Origin: Leptospira sp.
GTDB taxonomy: Bacteria > Spirochaetota > Leptospiria > Leptospirales > Leptospiraceae
Assembly: GCA_020831715.1 (NCBI GenBank)
Contig: JAFIGA010000083.1
Span: 1 to 62,700 of the forward strand
Direction of reading: 5' to 3'
DNA: 62,700 bases
Notes under the pieces: generated by a model
Databases searched by the model: none
The model's input: the letters and a program-made list of their open reading frames with translations, nothing else
What the model was told of the DNA's origin: nothing
Shown here: positions 38,987 to 48,275 of the stretch, piece by piece
Layout: each line of letters starts with the position of its first letter
Numbering within the stretch: position 1 is the first letter of the stretch
Translations under genes and position numbers: made by a program

Positions 38987-39703
38987 ATGAGGAAGTTTAC
39001 AATATCATTAACTGCATTGTTGTTGGTTTTAGGGTTGAATGTATTATTTGCCCAGGCTGAGAATAACGCAGGGCAACCGGCGAACCAAAATCAAGACGAT
39101 GATGGTCCTTTAAAAAGAATTATTTTGGATGATTTTGAAGAATCTGAAGACTGGAGAGTGAAATCCACTACTCCGTTAGGTGAAACAAAAACTTTAAAAA
39201 TGGTTCAAAGAGGTCTCATTGCAGATGTGTTCGATGACAACACGAAACCGGACAATGGTGGGGATCAGATTGATAAGAACCATTTTCTAGGTGTAAAGAC
39301 ATTCTTTAAAGAAAGAGGATTCGACAGAGTTGAATTGTCTCCACCTCACGAGTATATCGTGAAAGGAAAGGCAAGACAAATCTCGGTATGGGTACTCGGA
39401 AGAAAATATAGACATACATTATTTGTAAAATTCAGAGATTACAAAGGTAGAACACATAATGTAAGATTGGGTAGATTGGATTTCTTCGGTTGGAGAAAGA
39501 TGACTGCTACGATTCCCGGGTTCATTCCACAGAGCACTCGTTTTGCCCTATTGGATAAGAATTTACATTTTGTATCACTTTTTGTAACATCTGATGTTCA
39601 TGAAGTTGGTGGTGACTTCTACTTCTATGTAGATGATTTGGAACTAAGAGTAGATAGAAGCGAAGCTAAATACCCCGGTTCTGAAATCAAGGACAACTGG
39701 TAA
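38987..39703 (+). CDS. flaA2: Periplasmic flagellar sheath protein FlaA2
   Basis: FlaA proteins coat or cap the periplasmic flagellar filament of spirochetes. The 238-residue product has a signal peptide (MRKFTISLTALLLVLGLNVLFAQA), an IILDDFEESEDW segment near the mature start, AISVWVLGRKY-type core (ISVWVLGRKYRHTLFVKFRDYKGR) and FFGWRKMTATIPGFIP. The name FlaA2 rests on its being the shorter, first gene of the pair, as I recall for Leptospira. It is 15 bases after the PUR gene and 15 before flaA1. Confidence 0.88.
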   Translation: MRKFTISLTALLLVLGLNVLFAQAENNAGQPANQNQDDDGPLKRIILDDFEESEDWRVKSTTPLGETKTLKMVQRGLIADVFDDNTKPDNGGDQIDKNHFLGVKTFFKERGFDRVELSPPHEYIVKGKARQISVWVLGRKYRHTLFVKFRDYKGRTHNVRLGRLDFFGWRKMTATIPGFIPQSTRFALLDKNLHFVSLFVTSDVHEVGGDFYFYVDDLELRVDRSEAKYPGSEIKDNW

Positions 39704-39718
39704 GGGAAGGTTAAGCAT

Positions 39719-40702
39719 ATGAATAAAAAACTAACTCTCGTATCATTGACAACTATCGGCTGCATCCTGCTTTTGGGTGTGGCGAACGCCAATTATAAAA
39801 TTTCCAGTGGAGTTGCAACAGCAACAGGCAATGATATATCCTCTATGGAACTTAGAGCGATTACCATTGAAAGCTGGGACAATCCTGCGGCAGATGCTCC
39901 TTACGGTTGGCAAATGTTCACCGATAAAGACGGAACCCTAAAAGACGGAAGAGGTGACATGCGTTATACGGATGATTCTCCTTATGAGCCGATTCTAAAT
40001 GATCCCAAGAAATCTCCACAGGTTATCCGTGAGGTGAAACTCATTCCCGGAAAACCGGGCGACATTAAAAATGTGGAAGCCGGAAATGCAAAAATTCTGG
40101 GTGTAAAATTCCAGTTCATGTATCCTGGCTACAACGTGGTGACTATTCGACCACCTAGAACTCCTGAGTATGAAGTGATTCGCAATCGTCCATACTTGGA
40201 CAACAACAACGAAAGAAAAACTCAGAAGCTCTATGGATTGGAGCTTCCCGGTTCTGCTAAAGCAGTTTCGGTTTGGGTATTGGGTCGTGGAAACGAATAC
40301 TCTTTGGAAGGTTGGTTTGAGGACTGGAATGGTGATAGTCATATATTCCATTTTGGATCTTTGGACTTCGTAGGATGGAGACCACTCATGGTAAGCATTC
40401 CCAAGAATGTTCCTCAGGATGTAGATTCCTATCCACAGATCAAGACTTTGGTATTCAAGCAATTTAAGATTCGATCGAATCCTAGAACATCCCAAGAAAT
40501 GGTATACCTTTTCTTTGATGAACTCAGAGTTCTTTCCGACACTTTCGAGGTTCATTTCGATGGAGCTACATTGGATTTCGACCAAGAAGATTGTGAAAAC
40601 AAACTTAAATTGGAAAAAATGCTGGAAAAATCAGGTGCACTACCAATCGGATACAAAGTCCGTACTTGTGGTGGTGGAGAGGGCGGCGGCCAAGGCCAAT
40701 AG
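39719..40702 (+). CDS. flaA1: Periplasmic flagellar sheath protein FlaA1
   Basis: Second FlaA paralogue, 327 residues. Signal peptide is [24 protein letters not shown]; the mature protein has the [18 protein letters not shown] start, [23 protein letters not shown] (aligned with FlaA2) and [19 protein letters not shown]. The C-terminus ends in a Gly/Gln tail ([11 protein letters not shown]) and contains a Cys pair (DCENK, RTCGGG). It is probably co-transcribed with flaA2 and ends at an intrinsic terminator 27 bases downstream. Confidence 0.9.
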   Translation: MNKKLTLVSLTTIGCILLLGVANANYKISSGVATATGNDISSMELRAITIESWDNPAADAPYGWQMFTDKDGTLKDGRGDMRYTDDSPYEPILNDPKKSPQVIREVKLIPGKPGDIKNVEAGNAKILGVKFQFMYPGYNVVTIRPPRTPEYEVIRNRPYLDNNNERKTQKLYGLELPGSAKAVSVWVLGRGNEYSLEGWFEDWNGDSHIFHFGSLDFVGWRPLMVSIPKNVPQDVDSYPQIKTLVFKQFKIRSNPRTSQEMVYLFFDELRVLSDTFEVHFDGATLDFDQEDCENKLKLEKMLEKSGALPIGYKVRTCGGGEGGGQGQ

Positions 40703-40728
40703 AAACCATAAACTTCCTCAAAATTTTA

Positions 40729-40757
40729 AAAACCTCCGAATTTCGGAGGTTTTTTTA
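40729..40757 (+). terminator. Intrinsic terminator after flaA1
   Basis: AACCTCCGAA (40731-40740) pairs with TTCGGAGGTT (40742-40751); with a workable loop the stem is ACCTCCG/CGGAGGT around AATTT. A run of T follows to 40756. It ends the PUR-flaA2-flaA1 transcript. Confidence 0.85.
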
Positions 40758-40857
40758 TGCTTTACAAATCTGCTATTAATAATTTGCTAGTAAAGAGAAA
40801 CAATTTTTGGTAAGACTTCACTGCGCTAGCCGTATAAATATTAATTTTCAAACTTTT

Positions 40858-40880
40858 CCTGTAATAAACAGGATTTTTTT
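40858..40880 (+). terminator. Terminator-like hairpin in the greA leader
   Basis: CCTGT (40858-40862) pairs with ACAGG (40868-40872) around AATAA, followed at once by ATTTTTTT, then the AGGGGAGA ribosome binding site and the greA ATG at 40898. The stem is only five pairs, so this is a weak terminator or attenuator candidate. Confidence 0.4.
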
Positions 40881-40897
40881 AGGGGAGACTGACGTAA

Positions 40898-43723
40898 ATG
40901 TCTGATGCTACTACTATGGATACAGCGAATTCCACTCAGAAAGGGGATAAGCTTACTTCCTTATTCAACGAAGAAATCTATATTCGAATGGATGCCGGTT
41001 CAATTCCCGCTTCCAAATTCAAAATTTATGACGACATTCTCGAACATTACAAGTCGAGCAATAAGTTAGATGAAGCTAAAATAGTTATTGAAGAGCACCT
41101 TGCTGAGCATGCAGAGAGTATCTCTGCAAAATACATGATCATGATGATCGCTCTCATGAAGGATGCTGATGCTGTCCAAGAAATCCCTCAGATGAGAACT
41201 CTGTTGGATCTATTTAGAAATCATAGTAAATGGACAATATTAGAATATATCACTGAAAATATCACTAAGTTTGATCCAAGCAACAAGGTGGCTCTTCGCT
41301 TTAAAGCAGAAGCTTTAGAAAAGCTTAAGAAAAATAAAGAGTTAAAGCCTGTTCTTGAAAAGCTTGCCAAGTTAGATCGCAAGAATCCCGAAATACAAAA
41401 GAAATATGGACTTTCTATTTTAGAAGAGGATGAGAGTGAAGCAATCATCTATCTGAAGAAAGCAGCTGAAGAGTTCTCCAAGTCCAAAAATTATACATCT
41501 CTAGATGAGATTTGGCCCATACTAGTTCAACATAATTTTGATGACACATTGTTCTTTGAGAGACTGGAAAGACAATTCCTGGCTCATAGAGAAAAACAAA
41601 GATTTGCCACTATGCTTTATCCAATTGTGGAGGCTTACAAAAGTCTTGAAAATTGGGATAAGACAATTGTTTTTCTAAAGAAGATTTTAGATCATGAGCC
41701 TATTGCCCAAAAGGCAAGAACGGAATTGATTCGATCTTATCGCAAGAAATACAGTGATCACTCCTTATTGGAACATTTTCTAAAGATTTCGGATTTAGGA
41801 AATAATAGAAAGCCCGTTAAAGTTTGTATTACAAATTTTGAAAGAAATATTGTATTTGATACCGGTAACTATGTAATGCATAGATCTTGGGGAGTAGGTA
41901 AAATTGTTTCCATCGCTGAGAATGGTGATTCTATCTTTGTTGATTTTAAAGATAAAAAGAATCATAAGCTTTCCATTCAGATGGCTATTACTTCCCTAAA
42001 GCCTCTTCGTAAGGATCATATTTGGGTTCAATACTATGAAGACCAAGAGTTGATTGAGGATTTATTCAAGAGCGATATCGCAGGGTTTGTAACATTATTA
42101 TTGCGTTCCCATGATAACTTACTTTCGACCGGAGACATGAAGGCTGAATTAATCGGCAAGTTCATGACAGCTGAAGAATGGTCCAAATGGTGGCAAAAAG
42201 TTAAAACAGCTCTTAAACAAGATCCTAATATTGGAATCAATCCTAAGAAGAAAGACGAGCTGGTTTACCATGAACAAGAAATATCTCATTCGGATGAATT
42301 GATAGCCAAGTTTGAGGCTTTGCAAGATCCTTCCAAAAGATTGGATATAGCTCTTCAGATTACCAAAGCTCCTGTGGAAGCTAAAGAAGCAGCAGAACAT
42401 TTCAACACGAAATACAATCAAGATGAAGAGTCTAGGGATACCCATAGGAAGATTATAGGTTACCTTTACCTCGAAGAAATGCAATCTTGTTACAACAAAG
42501 AATTCCATAGAGAAAAGCAGGATAACCCGGATGCGATTCCATTATTGGAAGTTAGCCGTATTATTAAGCCTGATGAAATGAAAGAAATCATTGCTTCTCT
42601 AAGCAAGGATGATTTGGTTCAAATGTCAGCTTCCATATCTCAATTGGACATTAAAAAGCGACTTGCCGATCTAATCAAGCAAGCTCACCCACAATGGGTA
42701 GATATCTATATGGAACTTATGTTCGAAGTTCCGGCTAAGGTGAACCGTCATATTTGGAATAAACTCCATGATGAGGATAAGATTTCCGAACTGAATTTAT
42801 TCTTGGAAACTGTTTGCAAACGTTCCAAAGAGAATCCGGAAGTATTTATTCTCACTATGAAGTCCATTTTGAGTTCTCCTGATTCCTATTCTTATTTGGA
42901 TTTTGATACGAACGATCTCGTATTGAGAGTTTTAAGGATTCTCAAACCATTGGGTAAAATTGAGCCTAAAGGCAATAAGTTGAAGAACCAAGCCCAAGGG
43001 ATATTGGTAGATAAAGCTATTCCTCAAGATATATTGAAAGAAGCAATCATCAAAGGCGATGATGAATATGCAAGAAAGCTATATGCTCTTTATAAAGAAG
43101 TTTCCTATATCACTGATGCTGAAAAAGAGAAAATGTATGATCTCATTCAGGAATTGAAACCGGATATTGAATGGGATGATGCAGTTCTTACTGATGAAGA
43201 GGAAGAAGATGTTGTTTCTCGAATTCCTGCGAACCAATTCCTTGTTACAAGACGTTCGCTAAACAGGAAAAAAGCAGAACTTGAGCACATGATCAATGTT
43301 GAGATGGCTGAAAACTCCAGAGATATTGGTGAGGCGCAAGAGAAAGGTGACTTGAGAGAGAATGCCGAATACAAAGCAGCAATGGAAAAGCAAGTTCAGA
43401 TCCAAGCCGCTATCAAAAAGTTGGATGCAGACCTCAAAAATGCTTTGATCCTCGAAGAATTCATGGAGGGTATGTCCACCGATAAGATCAATATTGGTTG
43501 CACGGCAAAACTCCAACATAAAGAAACAGGTGATGTTCTCTCATATTCTATTTTGGGAACTTGGGATGCGGATACCAGTAAGAACATCATTTCTTACCAG
43601 GCTCCTCTAGCGAAATCTCTACTTGGTAAATCAGTTGGGGATACAGCTCAGTTGAGTTATGGGGAAGAAGAAGCCAGTTATGAAGTCCTGGAAATATCCA
43701 GATTCACACAAAACAACGATTAA
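40898..43723 (+). CDS. greA: Transcription cleavage factor GreA with very long N-terminal region
   Basis: GreA rescues backtracked RNA polymerase by stimulating transcript cleavage and is normally about 158 residues. Here it occupies only residues ~770-941: the coiled-coil tip DLRENAEY keeps Asp818 and Glu821, the metal-binding pair, and the FKBP-like end closes with SYEVLEISRF. The ~770 preceding residues are mostly helical repeats (TPR-like, ~30-300). Residues ~318-372 (NYVMHRSWGVGKIVSI, then a FVDFKDKKNHKLS sheet) resemble the polymerase-binding module of CarD. Related long GreA proteins are, as I recall, a spirochete trait. AGGGGAGA is the ribosome binding site. No frameshift was seen. 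Confidence 0.93.
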   Translation: MSDATTMDTANSTQKGDKLTSLFNEEIYIRMDAGSIPASKFKIYDDILEHYKSSNKLDEAKIVIEEHLAEHAESISAKYMIMMIALMKDADAVQEIPQMRTLLDLFRNHSKWTILEYITENITKFDPSNKVALRFKAEALEKLKKNKELKPVLEKLAKLDRKNPEIQKKYGLSILEEDESEAIIYLKKAAEEFSKSKNYTSLDEIWPILVQHNFDDTLFFERLERQFLAHREKQRFATMLYPIVEAYKSLENWDKTIVFLKKILDHEPIAQKARTELIRSYRKKYSDHSLLEHFLKISDLGNNRKPVKVCITNFERNIVFDTGNYVMHRSWGVGKIVSIAENGDSIFVDFKDKKNHKLSIQMAITSLKPLRKDHIWVQYYEDQELIEDLFKSDIAGFVTLLLRSHDNLLSTGDMKAELIGKFMTAEEWSKWWQKVKTALKQDPNIGINPKKKDELVYHEQEISHSDELIAKFEALQDPSKRLDIALQITKAPVEAKEAAEHFNTKYNQDEESRDTHRKIIGYLYLEEMQSCYNKEFHREKQDNPDAIPLLEVSRIIKPDEMKEIIASLSKDDLVQMSASISQLDIKKRLADLIKQAHPQWVDIYMELMFEVPAKVNRHIWNKLHDEDKISELNLFLETVCKRSKENPEVFILTMKSILSSPDSYSYLDFDTNDLVLRVLRILKPLGKIEPKGNKLKNQAQGILVDKAIPQDILKEAIIKGDDEYARKLYALYKEVSYITDAEKEKMYDLIQELKPDIEWDDAVLTDEEEEDVVSRIPANQFLVTRRSLNRKKAELEHMINVEMAENSRDIGEAQEKGDLRENAEYKAAMEKQVQIQAAIKKLDADLKNALILEEFMEGMSTDKINIGCTAKLQHKETGDVLSYSILGTWDADTSKNIISYQAPLAKSLLGKSVGDTAQLSYGEEEASYEVLEISRFTQNND

Positions 43724-43761
43724 AACCGTTCGTTTTGTGACAATCTCTGGTTGATGATTTT

Positions 43762-45531
43762 TTAATTCTCGGGAAGGGTGAGTATCTCTGTGAAATATTT
43801 GCCCTGATTTCCTGCCCGGTCTCTGGGTCGGATCTGAAGTAATAAAAACTTCTTCTTGTAAAATGCCTTCTTGGGGATTAGAATTCTAATGCCTCTTCTA
43901 TCCCTGTCATATTCGAAAGGGTAATCTTCTCCTTCGAGATAAACTTCCGGGTTCGCTGTAAAGCCTGAACCTACGTCGGATAGATAATAATAGCGCTCTA
44001 TAATTCCCGGGATAGATGCTTCCGGTAGATGGATGGTTGTTCCAATCTGATAGACATACTCCACAGAGGGGGGAGCATCATCTGAGAGGACTCCGACTAT
44101 TCCTAGCTTTTCTGTTTGGAAGCGAAACCCGTCTTTGGTTCTCCAGGATTTAGTCCAATTGAATCGACCAATAGACGTATCATAAAAATACAATGTCTCC
44201 TTTTTTGTAGGTGGACGGTTTAATTTAATTTCCCCTATAGCCTTTCCCTTCCAATTGAAATTTATCGTAGAAATTTTATAAGCAGTGGAAGTGGGCGTGA
44301 GCCCTTCGGGGATTTTAATCTCTTCCATATTCCAATCCACAGGTTCTAGGACTGCCCCTCCTGTGCCTACGGTCTCCAATCTTCTAAGGTCCAGGCTAAG
44401 ATTTCTGTCTTGGGAAAAAAATTGTTTACCTTGTCCTGAAACCAAATTTGTCTTAACCGGTTTAGTTTCCAACTCATCTACAACAATGATAGGGATGGGA
44501 AGAATGGACTTCTGTCCAGAAGCATCTTCCAAGATTGCAGTAAGATTTAACTTAGAGCCGGATTTATAAGTAGTCAGATCTATTGAATGATTTTTAGAAT
44601 AATCGAATAGATTGTAGAAATATATTGGAGGATTTAGTGACGAACGATTTGTATCATAAAATAGATACCGCTTGCCGGATTCGCCATATTTAACATAAGA
44701 AAATTCTTTACGATAGATTGATTTATCTCCTTCTTTCAATTCGAAAGCATACACATTGTTTCTATTTCTAGAACGAATAAAATCGTAACCTCTCAGCTTG
44801 ATACGTATTTTACCCTTTGCCGGAATAGACTTTTCCAGAGAATATATCCCGGGCTTATCTTCCTTGGGCTTCAATTCCAAAGTTTCTGTTGATTCGGAAT
44901 CTTCCCAGATTAGCTTTAAAATTGTTGGCGGATGTTCATCTCCACCTTTGAATGCGTTGAAAAATAAGGGATTAATAAAACCATAGTTATCTCGAAATTC
45001 CAAGTGTAGATGTGGTCCACCGGTACCGGTTTCACCGGATAAAGCAATCCATTCTCCTTGCTTCACAGGGAATTTTCCACTCGGTAGATTTATATTGAAC
45101 TCATCTTTTCCATTTAACATGCAAAGTGCCTGTCTGAGAAGTTCCAACTTTCCGTCCTTTCCTTGGAAGGAAAATAAATGAGCGTATTTGGTTTTTATTT
45201 TCAAATCCGGAGAGTTTAGATGGAAAGAGCGTCCGTAACCTTTATCCTTTTGTGATATGAAATCAATATATCCGTCTGAGGTTGCAAGAATTCTGTGCCC
45301 ATTCATTCCGTAGGTTTTAAAGTCGGCTCCCATATGCATATTGTAATTTCTATATTCACCAAAAGTCCCGGAAATAGGACTGTACAAAGAGAGAGGCCAA
45401 GCCATTTTATCGCGGATTGATCCGTATTTTTCTTCGATTGTCTCTGATTGAATCGATGTCGAAAGAATAAAGAAAATTAAAAAGAATGGTAGGGTGGCAA
45501 ATTTTGAGGGATTATAATTTCGAAGAATCAT
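43762..45531 (-). CDS. M23 (LytM-like) peptidase, exported
   Basis: A 589-residue probable peptidoglycan endopeptidase or LytM-type regulator. Signal peptide spans ~1-28 (FATLPFFLIFFILSTSIQS). The M23 zinc site is at MHMGAD (H66, D70) and GGPHLHLEF (His near 170-173); the fourth ligand and fold are intact, so it should be active. The remaining ~400 residues form beta-rich domains of unknown function. Start ATG at 45531 has no Shine-Dalgarno sequence, and a TTGACG box lies 35 bases upstream. It diverges from the LptE-like gene. Confidence 0.9.
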   Translation of the reverse strand: MILRNYNPSKFATLPFFLIFFILSTSIQSETIEEKYGSIRDKMAWPLSLYSPISGTFGEYRNYNMHMGADFKTYGMNGHRILATSDGYIDFISQKDKGYGRSFHLNSPDLKIKTKYAHLFSFQGKDGKLELLRQALCMLNGKDEFNINLPSGKFPVKQGEWIALSGETGTGGPHLHLEFRDNYGFINPLFFNAFKGGDEHPPTILKLIWEDSESTETLELKPKEDKPGIYSLEKSIPAKGKIRIKLRGYDFIRSRNRNNVYAFELKEGDKSIYRKEFSYVKYGESGKRYLFYDTNRSSLNPPIYFYNLFDYSKNHSIDLTTYKSGSKLNLTAILEDASGQKSILPIPIIVVDELETKPVKTNLVSGQGKQFFSQDRNLSLDLRRLETVGTGGAVLEPVDWNMEEIKIPEGLTPTSTAYKISTINFNWKGKAIGEIKLNRPPTKKETLYFYDTSIGRFNWTKSWRTKDGFRFQTEKLGIVGVLSDDAPPSVEYVYQIGTTIHLPEASIPGIIERYYYLSDVGSGFTANPEVYLEGEDYPFEYDRDRRGIRILIPKKAFYKKKFLLLQIRPRDRAGNQGKYFTEILTLPEN

Positions 45532-45537
45532 GAGAAA

Positions 45538-45566
45538 AATATGGAAGAACTATAGGCTTTCGTCAA
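45538..45566 (-). promoter_or_regulatory. Candidate sigma-70 promoter of the M23 gene, near-leaderless
   Basis: On the minus strand TTGACG (45566-45561), a 17-base spacer and CATATT (45543-45538). Transcription would begin at or within a base or two of the ATG at 45531. The -35 box matches five of six consensus bases, the -10 four of six. Confidence 0.4.
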
Positions 45567-45584
45567 GCTTTTGTTTTCCACTTC

Positions 45585-45613
45585 TTGACAATTCCCTTAG
45601 CTATGGATATCTT
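45585..45613 (+). promoter_or_regulatory. Candidate sigma-70 promoter of the LptE-like gene, near-leaderless
   Basis: TTGACA (45585-45590, perfect -35), 17 bases, TATCTT (45608-45613, four of six). The expected transcription start is about 45619-45621, coinciding with the ATG at 45621. This argues against the in-frame upstream starts at 45585 and 45603, which would lie in the promoter. Confidence 0.45.
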
Positions 45614-45620
45614 GGAAATC

Positions 45621-46193
45621 ATGGTTGTTTCCAAAAAGATTTTACGTTTTTTGCCGGTTGCTCTATTCTTGATTTTCGGAAACTGCTTTTTTTTAGCTCG
45701 GGAACCGGGAAATCCTCCTAAGATTGAAGGGGTTCCTATACCGGATTCTCAGAGAACGATTTATATTCAGAATTTTCAGAATGCATCCTATGCTCCGGCT
45801 TTTCATACAATTTTGACCCAATACGTAAAAGGGGAAATTGATAGAAGGGGACGATTCATTCAAACCAGAGATCGTTACAAAGCGGCATACCGAGTAATGG
45901 GGGAAGTTGTCCATTACCAACTGGTTGGAAATTTAATGGATTTAGGAGATCAGCATCTTTCTTCGGAAATGTTTTCTGTGGCAAGAATTGACCTTCAGAA
46001 TACTGCTACGGGAGAAAGAATTCGTTTGGAAAGAAATGAAATCCCCGGGCGTGCATATTTTTCAAGACAACTTGGGTATCGAGAGACAGAGTCTCAGGCT
46101 CAGGATAGAATGGCTCGAGTCATGGCGGTAAAAATTGCAGAAGAATTAGAACGAGCTTGGTATTTTTCCATTGCAAAGAATATAGAGGATTGA
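45621..46193 (+). CDS. LptE-like outer-membrane lipoprotein
   Basis: Using the ATG at 45621 gives 190 residues with a signal peptide MVVSKKILRFLPVALFLIFGNC, Cys at residue 22 as lipid site. The mature part has RTIYIQNFQNASYAPAFHTILTQ and a long helix-strand pattern ending GEVVHYQLVGNL, matching the LptE/RlpB layout (LPS transport lipoprotein that plugs LptD). A companion lptD is not in the window, so the function is inferred from the pattern. It precedes fur by 13 bases and is likely in the same transcript. Confidence 0.7.
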   Translation: MVVSKKILRFLPVALFLIFGNCFFLAREPGNPPKIEGVPIPDSQRTIYIQNFQNASYAPAFHTILTQYVKGEIDRRGRFIQTRDRYKAAYRVMGEVVHYQLVGNLMDLGDQHLSSEMFSVARIDLQNTATGERIRLERNEIPGRAYFSRQLGYRETESQAQDRMARVMAVKIAEELERAWYFSIAKNIED

Positions 46194-46206
46194 TTAAGAT
46201 AAGTTT

Positions 46207-46689
46207 ATGGGCGAAGAAATGCTAGAGAGTCATGATCACGATACTTCCATGGAAATGGAAACTTTCTCCAATTATTTAAAGAAAAAGGGATTGAAGATTA
46301 CAACTCAGAGAATGCTGGTTGCCGAGAAGATATTTTCCCTTCACACACATTTCACTGCCGAGTCCTTGCAAGAGGAATTGAAAGATAGAAGAGATGAGAT
46401 TTCTAAAGCTACCATTTACCGCATACTAAGCATTATGGTAGAGGCTGGTCTTTTAAAAGAGCATAACTTTGGAAAGGATTATAAATATTACGAACATATA
46501 ATCGGCCATGAACACCATGATCATATAATTTGTGTTGAGTGCGGTAGAATTGTTGAGTTCATTGATGAAAAAATTGAAGAGTTGCAAAAGAAAGCTGCTC
46601 GGGAAAATGGTTTCTCAATCACAGGGCATGACTTAAATATTTTTGGAATCTGTGATAGTCCCAAGACTTGTGAATATAATAATAAATAG
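46207..46689 (+). CDS. Fur-family metal-responsive regulator
   Basis: A 160-residue DNA-binding repressor of the Fur family (Fur, Zur, PerR or Mur). The winged helix is at ~20-90 ([44 protein letters not shown]). The regulatory metal site is [13 protein letters not shown] near residue 100-112, followed by a second Cys pair ICDSPKTC (C-x5-C) near 150. The N-terminus is rich in His/Asp/Glu. Which metal it senses cannot be read from sequence. It lies between an LptE-like gene and tgt. Confidence 0.9.
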   Translation: MGEEMLESHDHDTSMEMETFSNYLKKKGLKITTQRMLVAEKIFSLHTHFTAESLQEELKDRRDEISKATIYRILSIMVEAGLLKEHNFGKDYKYYEHIIGHEHHDHIICVECGRIVEFIDEKIEELQKKAARENGFSITGHDLNIFGICDSPKTCEYNNK

Positions 46690-46697
46690 AGAATTAT

Positions 46698-47813
46698 TTG
46701 ATTTTTAAAGAAACCCATCAATCCAGCGAAAGTTATGCCAGAACCGGTATATTGTCTACAAAGGGTAAGGAAGTTGAGACTCCCGTTTTTATGCCGGTCG
46801 GTACTCAAGCCACTATTAAATCCCTATCAACCGAAGACATCAACGAATTGGGATATAATCTGATTTTGGCGAATACGTATCACTTATATCTTAGGCCGGG
46901 GATTGAAGTTTTGGATCATTTCAGCGGGGCAAAAAATTTCATGGGATACGAAGGTTTGATGCTTACCGATAGTGGTGGTTACCAAATGTTCTCTCTTTCC
47001 AGCCTTTTTAAGTTCGAACAGGATGGAGTGAAGTTTCAATCTCATATTGATGGCTCTCATCATAAATTTACTCCGGAGAAAGTATTAGACATTCAGAATT
47101 CTATAGGTTCCGATATTTGGATGGTTCTGGATGATTGCGCACCATTTGACAGTGATGCAAAAAGAATTCGTGAGTCATTGGAAAGAACTCACCGTTGGGC
47201 TAAGCAATCCATTGAATACAGAGAAAAAATGAATGCTGATTCTCATGTCTTCGGAATTTCGCAGGGATCCATGGATTTGGCTGCAAGAAAAATTTCACTG
47301 GAATACATACAGAGTCTTCCCTTCAGTGGGATTGCAGTCGGAGGACTTTCTGTTGGAGAACCACGAAATCTTTTTTATCAAGTACTGGAACATTTGGCTC
47401 CTTTTCATGACCCTAAGAGACCCAGGTATTTGATGGGAGTAGGAACAGTTCCCGATATTTTAGAAGGGGTCAAGAACGGGATAGACATGTTCGATTGCGT
47501 TCTTCCAACCAGAAACGCAAGAAATGCTCAGGTTTTCACTCGCAAAGGGCGCTTGAATCTTCGAAATGAAATTCACAAATTATCGGACAAACCAATAGAC
47601 GAAGAATGTAATTGTAAAGTATGCAAGAATTATTCTGTAGGCTATCTAAGACATTTACATAAGTCAAAAGAAATTCTTGCACTGAGTCTATCTACGTATC
47701 ATAATCTACATTTTATGAAGGATTTCATGGAAATGCTTCGAAATTCCATCAAATTGGGAGAATTCAATGTTTTTTACAATAAATGGAAAAATTTATATAA
47801 AACTTTGAATTAA
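46698..47813 (+). CDS. tgt: tRNA-guanine transglycosylase
   Basis: Exchanges guanine-34 for preQ1 in tRNAs with GUN anticodons (first step to queuosine). The 371-residue product has the catalytic Asp in [12 protein letters not shown] (about residues 88-99), the second catalytic Asp in [13 protein letters not shown] and the zinc site CNCKVCKN with His in RHLHKSKE. Start is TTG at 46698, 8 bases after the fur stop. No queA or other queuosine gene is in the window. Confidence 0.98.
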   Translation: MIFKETHQSSESYARTGILSTKGKEVETPVFMPVGTQATIKSLSTEDINELGYNLILANTYHLYLRPGIEVLDHFSGAKNFMGYEGLMLTDSGGYQMFSLSSLFKFEQDGVKFQSHIDGSHHKFTPEKVLDIQNSIGSDIWMVLDDCAPFDSDAKRIRESLERTHRWAKQSIEYREKMNADSHVFGISQGSMDLAARKISLEYIQSLPFSGIAVGGLSVGEPRNLFYQVLEHLAPFHDPKRPRYLMGVGTVPDILEGVKNGIDMFDCVLPTRNARNAQVFTRKGRLNLRNEIHKLSDKPIDEECNCKVCKNYSVGYLRHLHKSKEILALSLSTYHNLHFMKDFMEMLRNSIKLGEFNVFYNKWKNLYKTLN

Positions 47814-47818
47814 ATCGT

Positions 47819-47847
47819 TGACGATTATAGATATAGTTTATGTAATT
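47819..47847 (+). promoter_or_regulatory. Candidate sigma-70 promoter of the STAS gene
   Basis: TTGACG (47819-47824), 17 bases, TGTAAT (47842-47847): five of six bases match at each box with optimal spacing. Transcription would start near 47854, giving a leader of about 46 bases containing AGGAG (47882-47886) before the ATG at 47900. Confidence 0.6.
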
Positions 47848-47899
47848 GAATGGAAATAGGCTTAGTCCATCATTTTAATATAGGAGTTTCTAAAAACGC

Positions 47900-48235
47900 A
47901 TGGAGATAACAAGAAGGGAAAATAACGCTATCGTCCTCTTGGATATAAACGGGGAGATCGATCTTTACAACGCCCCTGAAATCAAGGACGTAATTGCTAA
48001 GCTAATAGAAGAGCAGAAATATTGTATTATAATCAACTTAGAAAAAGTTTCTTATATAGATTCCTCCGGTATTGGAGCTCTAATTTCTAGTCTCTCCAAT
48101 TTAAAGAAATACCAAGGTGGTCTAAAAATTATCAATGTTTCCGGATCTGTAAGAAAAGTTTTTGAACTAACTAAACTTACTTCCTTCTTCGAAATATTTG
48201 ATAATGAAGATGAAGCTGTTGCAGCATTTAAATAA
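47900..48235 (+). CDS. STAS-domain anti-sigma-factor antagonist
   Basis: A 111-residue single STAS domain of the SpoIIAA/RsbV type. The phospho-acceptor motif SYIDSSGIGALIS has the Ser at residue 56. Such proteins release a sigma factor or other partner when dephosphorylated, under control of a GHKL kinase and a PP2C phosphatase; neither is adjacent, although a GHKL-like protein is encoded at 58656. It has its own strong-looking promoter (TTGACG-N17-TGTAAT) and lies 40 bases before the LysM lipoprotein. Confidence 0.95.
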   Translation: MEITRRENNAIVLLDINGEIDLYNAPEIKDVIAKLIEEQKYCIIINLEKVSYIDSSGIGALISSLSNLKKYQGGLKIINVSGSVRKVFELTKLTSFFEIFDNEDEAVAAFK

Positions 48236-48275
48236 TATTTAATAAGCAACTTTTTTCAAAAAAAGGTCTAGGTCT

